NCBI RefSeq assembly: GCF_001612885.1
Contig: NZ_BDBH01000004.1
Location: 1 to 64,000 of the forward strand
From: Nocardia harenae NBRC 108248
GTDB lineage: Bacteria; Actinomycetota; Actinomycetes; Mycobacteriales; Mycobacteriaceae
Length of the DNA stretch: 64,000 bases
Reading direction: 5' to 3'
Shown: positions 1 through 7,784 of the stretch, piece after piece
How the letters are laid out: each line of letters begins with the position of its first letter
Numbering within the stretch: the first letter of the stretch is position 1
Made by a program: the position numbers and the translations under genes
The notes under the pieces: model-generated
The model's database searches: none
What the model was told of the DNA's origin: nothing
Seen by the model: only the letters and a program-made list of their open reading frames with translations

Positions 1-96
1 CCGGCCGCCCCGGCCGCCGTGCCGACCGCGCTCCCGGCCCGCGCGCGAGCCCGGCCGCCGCCGGGCGTCCGTCCGCCCCGCCGCCGCCCGGCGCGC
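1..96. other. GC-rich stretch, no gene seen
   Basis: Almost pure G/C sequence (runs of ccg/gcc) beyond the stop of the leftward acyl-CoA dehydrogenase gene. I see no start codon with a ribosome binding site. It may be the edge of a gene lying to the left of the window. Confidence 0.4.
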
Positions 97-1890
97 TCAG
101 AACCACTCCGCGCGCATGTCCAGCGTGGTCCGATCCAGGCTCGCCAGCAGGTCGAGCCCCGGCCCGGTCCTGGGTAGCTCGTACCGGTGGAAGTACCGCG
201 CCGCCTGCCGCTTCCCCTCGTGGAAGGCATCGTCACCGCCCGCGGCGGCCAGGTACTGCTCCAGCCAGATCCACGCCACCACGGTGTGCCCGAACACCTC
301 GAGGTACACGCTGCTGTTCGCCAGCGCCGCCTCGATGTCCCCGCTCGCGTAGAGCCCGCCGGTCACCTCGGTCAGCCGCTGCCAGACCGCGCCGAGCCCG
401 GCCGCCAGCTCGGCGGCCTCGTCGCCCGCGGCTGCGGCGGCCGCCAGCGTGGCCGTGATCCGCGCGTTCAGGGCGAGCAGGCTCGCCCCGCCCTGCTGTG
501 TCACCTTGCGGCCGAGCAGGTCGAGCCCCTGGATTCCGTGCGTCCCCTCGTGGATGGGGTTGAGCCGATTGTCCCGGTAGTGCTGCTCGACGTCGTACTC
601 GCGCGTGTACCCGTACCCGCCGAGCACCTGGATGGCCAGGTCGTTGGCGGTCAGGCACCACTGCGACGGCCAGCTCTTGGCGATCGGGGTGAGGATGTCG
701 AGCAGCAGCCCGACGGAGCGCCGCTCCTCCTCGCTCTCCGCGATCCGCTGCTCGTCCACCAGCCGGGCGCAGTACAGCACCAGGGCGAGCGCGCCCTCGG
801 CGTAGCTCTTCTGCGCCAGCAGCATGCGCCGCACGTCGGCGTGCTCGATGATCGGCCGCTGCGGGCTGCCGGGGTCGGCGCCGATCTTGGCCCGCCCCTG
901 CGGCCTGCCCCGCGCGTACTCCAGCGACTTGAGGTACCCGGTGTAGCCGAGCGCCGTCGCCACCAGCCCGACCCCGATCCGCGCCTCGTTCATCATGTGG
1001 AACATGAGGCTCAGCCCCCGGTGCTCCGAGCCGACCAGGTACCCGACGGCGCCCGGCGCGCCGCCGGGGGTGTGCGTGCCCTCGCCGAAGTTCAGCAGCG
1101 TGTTGACGGTGCCGCGGAACCCCATCTTGTGGTTCAGCCCGGCCAGCGTGACGTCGTTGCGCTCACCGAGCGCGCCGTCCGCGCCAACCAGGAAGCGCGG
1201 CACCACGAACAGCGAGATCCCCCTGGTTCCCGCGGGGCCGCCGGGGATCCGGGCCAGCACCAGGTGCACGATGTTCTCGCCCAGCTCGTGATCGCCGCCG
1301 GAGATCCACATCTTGGTGCCGAAGAGCCGGTAGCTGCCGTCGCCCTGCGGCTCGGCCCTGGTGGTGATGTCGGCCAGCGACGACCCGGCCTGCGGCTCGG
1401 AGAGGCACATGGTGCCGAAGAAACGACCCTCCAGCATGGGCCGCACGAACCGCTCCACGTACTGCTCACCGTGCGCGACGAGCAGATTCGCATTGGCGAT
1501 GGTGAGAAAGGGGTACGCCGCGGTGCCCGGGTTGGCGGCGTGGAACCACGCGAACGACGCCTGCGCCACGACCGCGGGCAGCTGGATCCCGCCCAGCTCG
1601 GCCGCCACCGTCGCGCCGGGCAGCCCCGCCTCGGCGAAGGCCCGCAGCGCCGTCGCCACCTCGGGAATCAGCTCCACCCTGCCGTCCACGAACCGCGGCT
1701 CGTTGGCATCGGCCTTCTTGTTGTGCGGCGCGAAGTGCGTCTCGGCGAGCTCGGCGCTGAGCGCCAGCACCGCGTCGAAGGTCTCCCGCGAGTGCTCGGC
1801 GAAGCGCGGGTGCTTCGTCAGCGCCTCGACGTCGAGCCACTGGTACAGCAGGAACTCCAGATCGCGAGGGTTGAGCAGCAGGGTGCGCAT
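97..1890 (-). CDS. acyl-CoA dehydrogenase (large, ~600 aa type)
   Basis: Predicted flavoprotein of 597 aa that would oxidise an acyl-CoA to the 2-enoyl-CoA. Visible signatures are the FAD/substrate motif CLSEPQAGSS near residue 175 and the C-terminal stretch NPIHEGTHGIQGLDLLGRKV near residue 460, with the catalytic Glu in HEGTHGIQ. The extra C-terminal ~130 residues are those of the long class of acyl-CoA dehydrogenases (about 600 aa). The ATG at 1890 is chosen because AAAGGACG lies just upstream; a start 39 bases further up has no such site and adds a basic unconserved extension. It lies 57 bases downstream of cysNC on the same strand, so it could be read from the cysD promoter. The substrate cannot be told from the sequence; the neighbouring steroid-type genes make a sterol side chain or ring fragment possible (inference). 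Confidence 0.88.
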   Translation of the reverse strand: MRTLLLNPRDLEFLLYQWLDVEALTKHPRFAEHSRETFDAVLALSAELAETHFAPHNKKADANEPRFVDGRVELIPEVATALRAFAEAGLPGATVAAELGGIQLPAVVAQASFAWFHAANPGTAAYPFLTIANANLLVAHGEQYVERFVRPMLEGRFFGTMCLSEPQAGSSLADITTRAEPQGDGSYRLFGTKMWISGGDHELGENIVHLVLARIPGGPAGTRGISLFVVPRFLVGADGALGERNDVTLAGLNHKMGFRGTVNTLLNFGEGTHTPGGAPGAVGYLVGSEHRGLSLMFHMMNEARIGVGLVATALGYTGYLKSLEYARGRPQGRAKIGADPGSPQRPIIEHADVRRMLLAQKSYAEGALALVLYCARLVDEQRIAESEEERRSVGLLLDILTPIAKSWPSQWCLTANDLAIQVLGGYGYTREYDVEQHYRDNRLNPIHEGTHGIQGLDLLGRKVTQQGGASLLALNARITATLAAAAAAGDEAAELAAGLGAVWQRLTEVTGGLYASGDIEAALANSSVYLEVFGHTVVAWIWLEQYLAAAGGDDAFHEGKRQAARYFHRYELPRTGPGLDLLASLDRTTLDMRAEWF

Positions 1891-1947
1891 ACGCCGTCCT
1901 TTCGAGACACGTACCGCGCAGAGTATCAAATACGCGCACCCGCCGGA

Positions 1948-3774
1948 TCAGAACCGCAGCAGCTCCGCGATCCGCGCCGCCTGCCCGGCCGGGTCGCCGT
2001 CCTCGGGCCGCAGCACCAGGTCCGGCTGCTCCGGCGCCTCGTACGGCGCGTCGATCCCGGTGAAGCCGCGCACCTCGCCCGCGCGCGCCTTGGCGTAGAG
2101 CCCCTTGGGATCGCGAGCCTCACACACCGCGAGCGGCGTGTCGACGAAGATCTCCAGGAACGGGAGCCCGGCGTCCAGGTGCGCTCGCCGCGCCCGCTCC
2201 CGGTCCTCCCGGTACGGGCTGATCAGCGAGACCACCGCGAGGACCCCGGCCTCGGCGAAGAGCTTGGCCACCTCGGCCACCCGGCGGATGTTCTCGGTGC
2301 GGTCCGCCGGCGCGAAGCCGAGGTCGGCATTGAGGCCGTGCCGCAGATTGTCGCCGTCCAGCAGGAAGGCCGGCCGCCCGGCGGCGATCAGCCTGCGCTC
2401 CAGCTCCACCGCGACGGTGGACTTGCCGGAGGCGGAGAGCCCGGTGAGCCACACCGTGCCGCCGCGGGTGGCACGCTCGGTGCGCTCGACCGCGCTGCGG
2501 TGCCACACCACCCCGCCGGTGGTCGGCGTCGGCCCGGTGATCATGCCCGCGGCCACGGTGTTGTTGGTGGTGTCGTCGACCAGCACGAAGCTGCCGGTGC
2601 CGCGGTTGCGCCGGTACGGGTCGAAGAGCAGCGGCCGCCGGGTGCGCAGCTGCACCCGGCCGATCTCGTTGAGCGCCAGCGCGTTCGCGGTCTCGTCGCG
2701 GTGCAGGGTGTTGACGTCGAGGCGGTAGTCCAGCCGCTGCACCCGCACCGGCTCGGCGCGGGTGGTGTGCCGCAGGGTGTAGGTGGCGCCGGGGGTGAGC
2801 GCGCTCTCCTCGGCGAACCAGCAGATCATGGCGTCCAGGTCGCGCGCCGACTGCGGGCGGTTCGCCGGGCGGCAGAGCAGGTCGCCGCGGGCCACGTCCA
2901 GCTCGTCGGTGAGTTGCACCGTCACCGCCTGCGGCGGGAAGGCCTCGGCCAGTACCGCGCCGCCGGGGCCGTAGAGCGCCGCCACCGTGCTGCTGAACCC
3001 CGACGGCAGCACCGTGACCTCGTCGCCCGGCTTGAACACCCCACCGGCCACCGTGCCCGCGTAACCGCGGAAATCCGGGTCGTGCGTGCGGGTCACGTAC
3101 TGCACCGGCAGCCGCGCGTCGATGAGGTTGCGGTCCGAGGCGATGTGCACCTGCTCCAGGTGGTGCAGCAGCGGCGTCCCCTCGTACCAGGGCATGCTCG
3201 CGCCGCGGTGCACGATATTGTCGCCGTGCAGGGCCGACACGGGGACGAAGGTCAGGTCGCTGACCTCCAACCGCGCGGCGAACCGGGTGAAGTCGTCCCT
3301 GATCTGCTCGAAGCGCTCCTGGCTCCAGTCCACCAGGTCCATCTTGTTCACGCAGAGCACCAGGTGCGCGACGCCGAGCAGCCCGGCGAGGAAGGCGTGC
3401 CTGCGCGTCTGCTCCACGATGCCCTTGCGCGCGTCGACCAGGATGAGCGCGACGTCGGCGGTGGAGGCGCCGGTCACCATGTTGCGGGTGTACTGGATGT
3501 GGCCCGGGGTGTCGGCGACGACGAATTTCCGCCGGGGCGTGGTGAAGTAGCGGTGCGCGACATCGATGGTGATGCCCTGCTCGCGCTCGGCGCGCAGGCC
3601 GTCGGTGAGCAGCGACAGGTCGGTCTGGCCCGCGCCGCGCTCCCTGCTGGTGCGCTCGACCGCGGCGAGCTGGTCGGCGAAGATCGCCTTGGAGTCGAAG
3701 AGCAGGCGGCCGATCAGCGTCGACTTGCCGTCGTCGACGCTGCCCGCGGTGGCCAGCCGGAGCAGGGTGGTCAT
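1948..3774 (-). CDS. cysN: CysN/CysC bifunctional: sulfate adenylyltransferase GTPase subunit + APS kinase
   Basis: 608 aa. The N-terminal two thirds is an EF-Tu-like GTPase (P-loop GSVDDGKST at residues 11-19, then DTPGH and NKMD) that drives APS formation with CysD. From about residue 430 follows an APS kinase domain with its own P-loop GLSASGKST near residue 441 and DGDNLRHGLNADLGF, which converts APS to PAPS. The fusion is the usual actinobacterial form. The gene starts with ATG overlapping the cysD stop by one base (TGATG), so the two subunits are translationally coupled. PAPS made here can feed sulfate assimilation or sulfotransferases; a PAPS-type sulfotransferase gene lies 4 kb away. 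Confidence 0.96.
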   Translation of the reverse strand: MTTLLRLATAGSVDDGKSTLIGRLLFDSKAIFADQLAAVERTSRERGAGQTDLSLLTDGLRAEREQGITIDVAHRYFTTPRRKFVVADTPGHIQYTRNMVTGASTADVALILVDARKGIVEQTRRHAFLAGLLGVAHLVLCVNKMDLVDWSQERFEQIRDDFTRFAARLEVSDLTFVPVSALHGDNIVHRGASMPWYEGTPLLHHLEQVHIASDRNLIDARLPVQYVTRTHDPDFRGYAGTVAGGVFKPGDEVTVLPSGFSSTVAALYGPGGAVLAEAFPPQAVTVQLTDELDVARGDLLCRPANRPQSARDLDAMICWFAEESALTPGATYTLRHTTRAEPVRVQRLDYRLDVNTLHRDETANALALNEIGRVQLRTRRPLLFDPYRRNRGTGSFVLVDDTTNNTVAAGMITGPTPTTGGVVWHRSAVERTERATRGGTVWLTGLSASGKSTVAVELERRLIAAGRPAFLLDGDNLRHGLNADLGFAPADRTENIRRVAEVAKLFAEAGVLAVVSLISPYREDRERARRAHLDAGLPFLEIFVDTPLAVCEARDPKGLYAKARAGEVRGFTGIDAPYEAPEQPDLVLRPEDGDPAGQAARIAELLRF

Positions 3775-4703
3775 CAGAAGTACCCCTCACGTTTGCGGTC
3801 TTCCATCCCCGCCTCGGAGATGCGGTCGTCGGCGCGGGTGGCGCCGCGTTCGGTGACCCGGGTGGCGGCCACCTCGAGCACCACGTCGTCGGGGGTCGCC
3901 GCGGTGGACTCCACGCAGCCGGTGCAGGTGGCGTCGCCGACGGTGCGGAAGCGGACGGTGGCCTCGTAGGGCTGCTCGCCGTCGAGCAGTCGCAGGAACC
4001 TGGTCCGCGCCAGCAGCATTCCGTCGCGCTGCACCACCTGCCTGCGGTGCGCGTAGTAGAGCGGCGGCAGCGCGATCCGCTCGGCGGCGATGTAGCTCCA
4101 GATATCCAGCTCGGTCCAGTTGGAGAGCGGGAAGACCCGGATGTGCTCGCCGCGCCGGTGCCTGCCGTTGTACAGGTTCCAGAGTTCGGGGCGCTGGTTG
4201 CGCGGGTCCCACTGGCCGTACTCGTCGCGGAAGCTGAAGACCCGCTCCTTGGCGCGCGCCTTCTCCTCGTCGCGCCGGGCGCCGCCGAAGACGGCGTCGA
4301 AGCCGCCCTCCCGGATGGCGCGCAGCAGGGTGTGCGTCTGCAGCCGGTTGCGGCTGGCGCGCGGGCCGGTCTCCTCGGTGACCCGGCCCGCGTCGATGTC
4401 GTCCTGCACGCTGCCGACCAGCAGCCGCAGCCCGAGCCTGCGCACGGTCTGGTCGCGGTAGGCGAGCACCTCGTCGAAGTTGTGGCCGGTGTCGACGTGC
4501 AGCACCGGGAAGGGCAGCGGCGCAGGCCAGAACGCCTTGGCGGCCAGGTGCAGCATGACCACCGAGTCCTTGCCGCCGGAGAAGAGCAGCACCGGGCGTT
4601 CGAAGGTGGCGGCCACCTCGCGGAAGATGTGCACCGATTCGGCCTCCAGCGCGTCGAGGTGCGACAGCTCCCAGCCGGTAGCGGACTTCTGGTTCGGGCT
4701 CAC
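3774..4703 (-). CDS. cysD: sulfate adenylyltransferase subunit 2
   Basis: 309 aa, the usual length for CysD. The PP-loop ATP pyrophosphatase motif SGGKDS is at residues 42-47, followed by LHVDTGHNFDEVLAYRD. It catalyses adenylation of sulfate (ATP + sulfate to APS + PPi) in a complex with the CysN GTPase encoded immediately downstream with a one-base overlap. The start is GTG at 4703. Only 41 bases separate it from the IclR gene upstream, and that gap holds a KstR-like palindrome (4714-4728), so the operon may have its own promoter under a sterol-responsive repressor rather than only CysB/cysteine-type control (inference). Confidence 0.96.
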   Translation of the reverse strand: MSPNQKSATGWELSHLDALEAESVHIFREVAATFERPVLLFSGGKDSVVMLHLAAKAFWPAPLPFPVLHVDTGHNFDEVLAYRDQTVRRLGLRLLVGSVQDDIDAGRVTEETGPRASRNRLQTHTLLRAIREGGFDAVFGGARRDEEKARAKERVFSFRDEYGQWDPRNQRPELWNLYNGRHRRGEHIRVFPLSNWTELDIWSYIAAERIALPPLYYAHRRQVVQRDGMLLARTRFLRLLDGEQPYEATVRFRTVGDATCTGCVESTAATPDDVVLEVAATRVTERGATRADDRISEAGMEDRKREGYF

Positions 4704-4713
4704 GAGAAAAAAC

Positions 4714-4728
4714 TAGAACACGTTTCTA
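4714..4728. promoter_or_regulatory. KstR-like operator in front of cysD
   Basis: The sequence TAGAACACGTTTCTA carries AAC-N2-GTT inside a near palindrome, matching the core of the KstR consensus (T-N2-AAC-N2-GTT-N2-A) apart from a one-base shift at its right end. It sits 10 bases upstream of the cysD start codon. A second, better copy occurs at 5667-5680. Confidence 0.55.
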
Positions 4729-4744
4729 TCGAACCGTCAACGCT

Positions 4745-5653
4745 TCAGCGCCGTGGCGCGTGCCCGCCCGCAGCCGCGGTGACGGCAGCCGCGGCGGCGG
4801 CGAGCGCGGTGCCGCGGCGTTCGATCTCGGCCCCGGTGATCGCGCGGCCGACGTCCATCGTGAGCACCATGCTCTGCCTGCCGCGCTCGTCGTAGGTGGG
4901 CGCGGCGAGCAGGCTCACCGGGTGCTCCTTGCGCGGCCGCAGATCGCTGCCCAGGTACACCCGTTCACCCAGGCTGGTCACCAGCTCGGCGACGAGTTCG
5001 CGCAGCTCGCCGGGCATGTCCTTGCCCGCCGCGCCGGCCAGCAGCGAGTACAGCCGCCTGCCTGCGGCGGAGACGCTCTCGATCAGGTACCCGCGCTCGC
5101 GGCACTCGGCCACCACCGTGCGCAGCCGGTGCTCGTCCTGCTCCAGCGGCACCGTGGCCGGGGTGCGCAGCCAGGCGTCGAAGGCGGCGTCGGTATCCCA
5201 GAGCACGTACATGAGCCCGACCGGCGGCGCGAAGGGGTAGGTGGCGCCCACCTGCACCCGGCCGGGGCCGGTGGCGTCCAGCACTACGATCTTCTCCCCG
5301 GCCACGGCCGATGCCGTGCAGGTGGTGCGGTATCGCTCGCTCAGCGGCTCCAGTTCGGCGCGGGCCAGCGCGGCGACCGCGAAGTTCTCCTTGGCCGCCC
5401 GCCCGGCCCCGATCAGCGCGGGGCCGAGGCCGTAGCCGCGGGTGCGCGGATCCCGGATCAGGTACCCGGCGGCGGTGAGCTCGGTGAGAATGCCGAGGCA
5501 GGTGGGCTTGGCCAGCCCGAGCTCGCGCGCGATCTCGGAGAGGCCGTACCGCGAGCCGCGGTTGGCCACCAGGAAATCCAGCACCCGCAGCACCCGCACG
5601 GTGGGCGCGGAGCGCCGGGCGACGGCGCCGTCTCCGATCGCGACCTCGGACAC
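4745..5653 (-). CDS. IclR family transcriptional regulator
   Basis: 302 aa. An N-terminal winged helix (VLRVLDFLVANRGSRYGLSE, then LGLAKPTCLGILTELTAAGYL, residues about 20-75) is followed by the IclR effector domain. GTG start at 5653, with TAGGAG nine to ten bases upstream. It is divergent from the DUF1214/SDR/sulfotransferase operon, the usual position for a local regulator. The intergenic region carries a perfect KstR-like box next to the ribosome binding site and a separate perfect 7-bp inverted repeat nearer the divergent operon, which could be this regulator's own operator. The effector is unknown. Confidence 0.88.
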   Translation of the reverse strand: MSEVAIGDGAVARRSAPTVRVLRVLDFLVANRGSRYGLSEIARELGLAKPTCLGILTELTAAGYLIRDPRTRGYGLGPALIGAGRAAKENFAVAALARAELEPLSERYRTTCTASAVAGEKIVVLDATGPGRVQVGATYPFAPPVGLMYVLWDTDAAFDAWLRTPATVPLEQDEHRLRTVVAECRERGYLIESVSAAGRRLYSLLAGAAGKDMPGELRELVAELVTSLGERVYLGSDLRPRKEHPVSLLAAPTYDERGRQSMVLTMDVGRAITGAEIERRGTALAAAAAAVTAAAGGHAPRR

Positions 5654-5666
5654 TGTTGACCACTCC

Positions 5667-5680
5667 TAGAACAAGTTCTA
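5667..5680. promoter_or_regulatory. KstR-like operator between IclR and the DUF1214 operon
   Basis: TAGAACAAGTTCTA is a perfect palindrome (6-bp arms, AA centre) and fits the KstR consensus T-N2-AAC-N2-GTT-N2-A exactly. It abuts the ribosome binding site of the leftward IclR gene and is 62 bases upstream of the rightward DUF1214 gene, so binding could affect both. Confidence 0.7.
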
Positions 5681-5697
5681 ATCTGCGAACAGACGAA

Positions 5698-5716
5698 ATG
5701 TACCACGCCGGTACAT
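5698..5716. promoter_or_regulatory. candidate IclR operator (perfect inverted repeat)
   Basis: ATGTACC-ACGCC-GGTACAT: 7-bp perfect arms around a 5-base spacer, 25 bases upstream of the DUF1214 start codon. Its size and position suit a dimeric regulator such as the divergent IclR protein; assignment to it is inference. Confidence 0.45.
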
Positions 5717-5741
5717 ATATGGAACACGACCGGGAGGCTAC

Positions 5742-6902
5742 GTGCTCAGCAAGCCGTTCGCGGAGGCGATCGCCGAGGCCGAGGAGATCATCACCTCGGC
5801 CGCGCAGGTGAAGTCCGAACAGGATCTCGTCGAGGGGTACGACTACCTGGGCGGCAGCATTCGCGCCGCGCTCCAGCTCGCCTGGGCCTACGACCGCGAC
5901 TTCCCGTTCTTCGCCAGGTCCACCGGCCCCTACACCAAGATGGGGCTGGACAACCCGGACACCCTGTACTTCCACGCCTTCCTCCGCCCGGACGCGGAGT
6001 ACCTGGTCACCGGCGTCCGCGGCAGCACCCGCGACCTGAGCTTCCAGGTGCTCAACGGCAACTACACCCCCGCCGAGGTGCCGGACAGCCTGACCGCCTT
6101 CGACGACCGCGAGCTCGATATCGCCCCGGACGGCAGGTACGAGCTCCGCTTCGGCCCCGGCCCGGCCCGCCCCGGCTACGTGCAGCTGGCCGCGGACTCG
6201 TCCATGCTCGCGGTGCGCGAGGTCTACGGCGACTGGTCCGAGCGGCCAGGCACCATCCGGATCGAGCGGGTGGACACCGTCGGGGACGCGCCGCCCGCGC
6301 CCACCCGCGACCTGCTGGCCAAGCGGTACCGGGTCGCGGCGAGAAACCTGACCTCCCGGCTGCGCACCTTCCTCGCCTTCCCGGAGTGGTTCTACCTGAA
6401 CCTGCCGGTCAACACCATGACCGAGCCGCGCCGCACCCCCGGCGGGCTCGCCACCCAGTTCTCCTCGGTCGGCCACTACGACCTCGCCGACGACCAGGTG
6501 CTCATCCTGACCGTGCCCAAGTCCGACGCCCCCTACCAGGGCTTCCAGCTCGGCACCATCTGGTATTTCTCGCTGGATTACATCAACCACCAGACCAGCC
6601 TGAACGCCGACCAGTCCCGGGTGGACCCGGACGGCAAGATCCGGCTGGTCGTCAGCGAGCGCGACCCCGGGCTGGCCAACTGGGTCGAGCGCACCGGCCA
6701 CGACCGTGGCTACCTGCAGTTCCGCTGGCAGCGGCTGGCCCGCGACCTGAAACCGGAGGACGGGCCGGAGGTGCGGCTCGTCTCCTTCGACGAACTCCCG
6801 GAGCAACTGCCCTACTACGACGAGGCCAGGGTGACCCCGGAGCAGTGGCGGGAGCGGATCGCCCACCGCCAGCGCACGCACGCGGATCGGATGCTGGGAT
6901 GA
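5742..6902 (+). CDS. DUF1214 domain protein (Rv3531c-like)
   Basis: 386 aa soluble protein with the DUF1214 signature in its second half (PEWFYLNLPVNTMTEPR around residue 212, then TVPKSDAPYQGFQLGTIWY around residue 255). No signal peptide or membrane segment is visible. GTG start with GGGAGG four bases upstream. Its stop overlaps the next gene (ATGA). The trio DUF1214 - SDR - sulfotransferase matches the order Rv3531c-Rv3530c-Rv3529c inside the M. tuberculosis cholesterol-catabolic region as I remember it. The biochemical role of DUF1214 proteins in this setting is not known to me; a part in modifying a steroid-derived metabolite is inference. Confidence 0.85.
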   Translation: MLSKPFAEAIAEAEEIITSAAQVKSEQDLVEGYDYLGGSIRAALQLAWAYDRDFPFFARSTGPYTKMGLDNPDTLYFHAFLRPDAEYLVTGVRGSTRDLSFQVLNGNYTPAEVPDSLTAFDDRELDIAPDGRYELRFGPGPARPGYVQLAADSSMLAVREVYGDWSERPGTIRIERVDTVGDAPPAPTRDLLAKRYRVAARNLTSRLRTFLAFPEWFYLNLPVNTMTEPRRTPGGLATQFSSVGHYDLADDQVLILTVPKSDAPYQGFQLGTIWYFSLDYINHQTSLNADQSRVDPDGKIRLVVSERDPGLANWVERTGHDRGYLQFRWQRLARDLKPEDGPEVRLVSFDELPEQLPYYDEARVTPEQWRERIAHRQRTHADRMLG

Positions 6903-7774
6903 GCGGCCCGAAAGCCACTGTCGCGGGGCAGGATTCGACGCCGGGTGCGGAGCCGAACGACCACGACGCGGCCGCGGATGCCGCGCTCGGCGGTGCGGGG
7001 CTGCTGGCGGGCAAGGTCGTCGTGGTCTCCGGAATCGGCCCCGGGCTCGGCCGCTCGATCGCCGTCCGGGCCGCGCGGGCGGGCGCCGACGTCGTGCTCG
7101 CCTCGCGGACCGAGAAGCGGCTGGCCAAGGTTGCCGCCGAAGTGCGCGAGATCGGCCGGAAGGCCCTGGTCGTCCCCACCGACATCACCGACGAGGCCGC
7201 CGCCGGGAACCTGGTGCGCGCGACCGTGGACGAGCTCGGCCGGGTGGACGCGCTGGTGAACAATGCCTTCGCCATCCCGCCGATCACCGACCTCGCCACC
7301 GTCGAGCTGGACGGCGTGCGCGCCGGGTTCGAGACCAATGTGCTGGCCGCGCTGCGGCTCACCCGGCTCTTCGTCCCCGCGCTCGCCGCGGCGAAGGGCT
7401 CGGTCGTGATGATCAACTCGGCGGTGCTGCGGCACTCCAGGCGCACCTTCGGCCCGTACAAGATGGCCAAGGCGAGCCTGCTGGCGCTGGCGCAGAGCCT
7501 GGCCACCGAGCTCGGCCCGCAGGGCATCCGGGTGAACTCGGTGGCGCCCGGCTACATCTACGCGGGCAGCCTGAAGTGGTACTTCGACTACCAGGCCGAG
7601 GAGCGCGGGATCACCCACGAGGAGGTCTACGCGGAGACCGCCGAGACCACCGACCTGCGCAAACTGCCGGAGCCGGACGAGATCGCCGACGCGGTGCTCT
7701 TCTTCGCCTCCCCGCTCTCCCGCATCGTCACCGGCGCCTGCCTCGACGTCAACGCCGGCGAATTCCACCACTAG
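6899..7774 (+). CDS. short-chain dehydrogenase/reductase (Rv3530c-like)
   Basis: 291 aa. Rossmann motif SGIGPGLGRS near residues 45-54, NNAF near residue 120, and the catalytic pair in YKMAK near residue 186. The ATG overlaps the upstream stop by four bases (ATGA). This start gives about 38 polar, acidic residues before the Rossmann fold, longer than most relatives, but no other in-frame start with a binding site lies closer. The next gene follows after 10 bases, with TAGGAG at this gene's stop codon, so all three are one operon. It would use NAD(P)H to interconvert an alcohol and a ketone; the substrate is unknown, probably steroid-related by context. Confidence 0.9.
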   Translation: MSGPKATVAGQDSTPGAEPNDHDAAADAALGGAGLLAGKVVVVSGIGPGLGRSIAVRAARAGADVVLASRTEKRLAKVAAEVREIGRKALVVPTDITDEAAAGNLVRATVDELGRVDALVNNAFAIPPITDLATVELDGVRAGFETNVLAALRLTRLFVPALAAAKGSVVMINSAVLRHSRRTFGPYKMAKASLLALAQSLATELGPQGIRVNSVAPGYIYAGSLKWYFDYQAEERGITHEEVYAETAETTDLRKLPEPDEIADAVLFFASPLSRIVTGACLDVNAGEFHH

Positions 7775-7784
7775 GAGCCCTGTC

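Noticed and set aside
1900..1947. Short inverted repeat GTAT-CAA-ATAC upstream of the acyl-CoA dehydrogenase
   Set aside because: Four-base arms are too short to call an operator; it may simply be part of a -10 region.
187..3969. 1260-codon open frame on the + strand opposite the acyl-CoA dehydrogenase and cysNC
   Set aside because: Antisense by-product of high G+C third positions; product is His/Arg/Gly/Val-rich with no domain, while the minus strand has clear enzymes.
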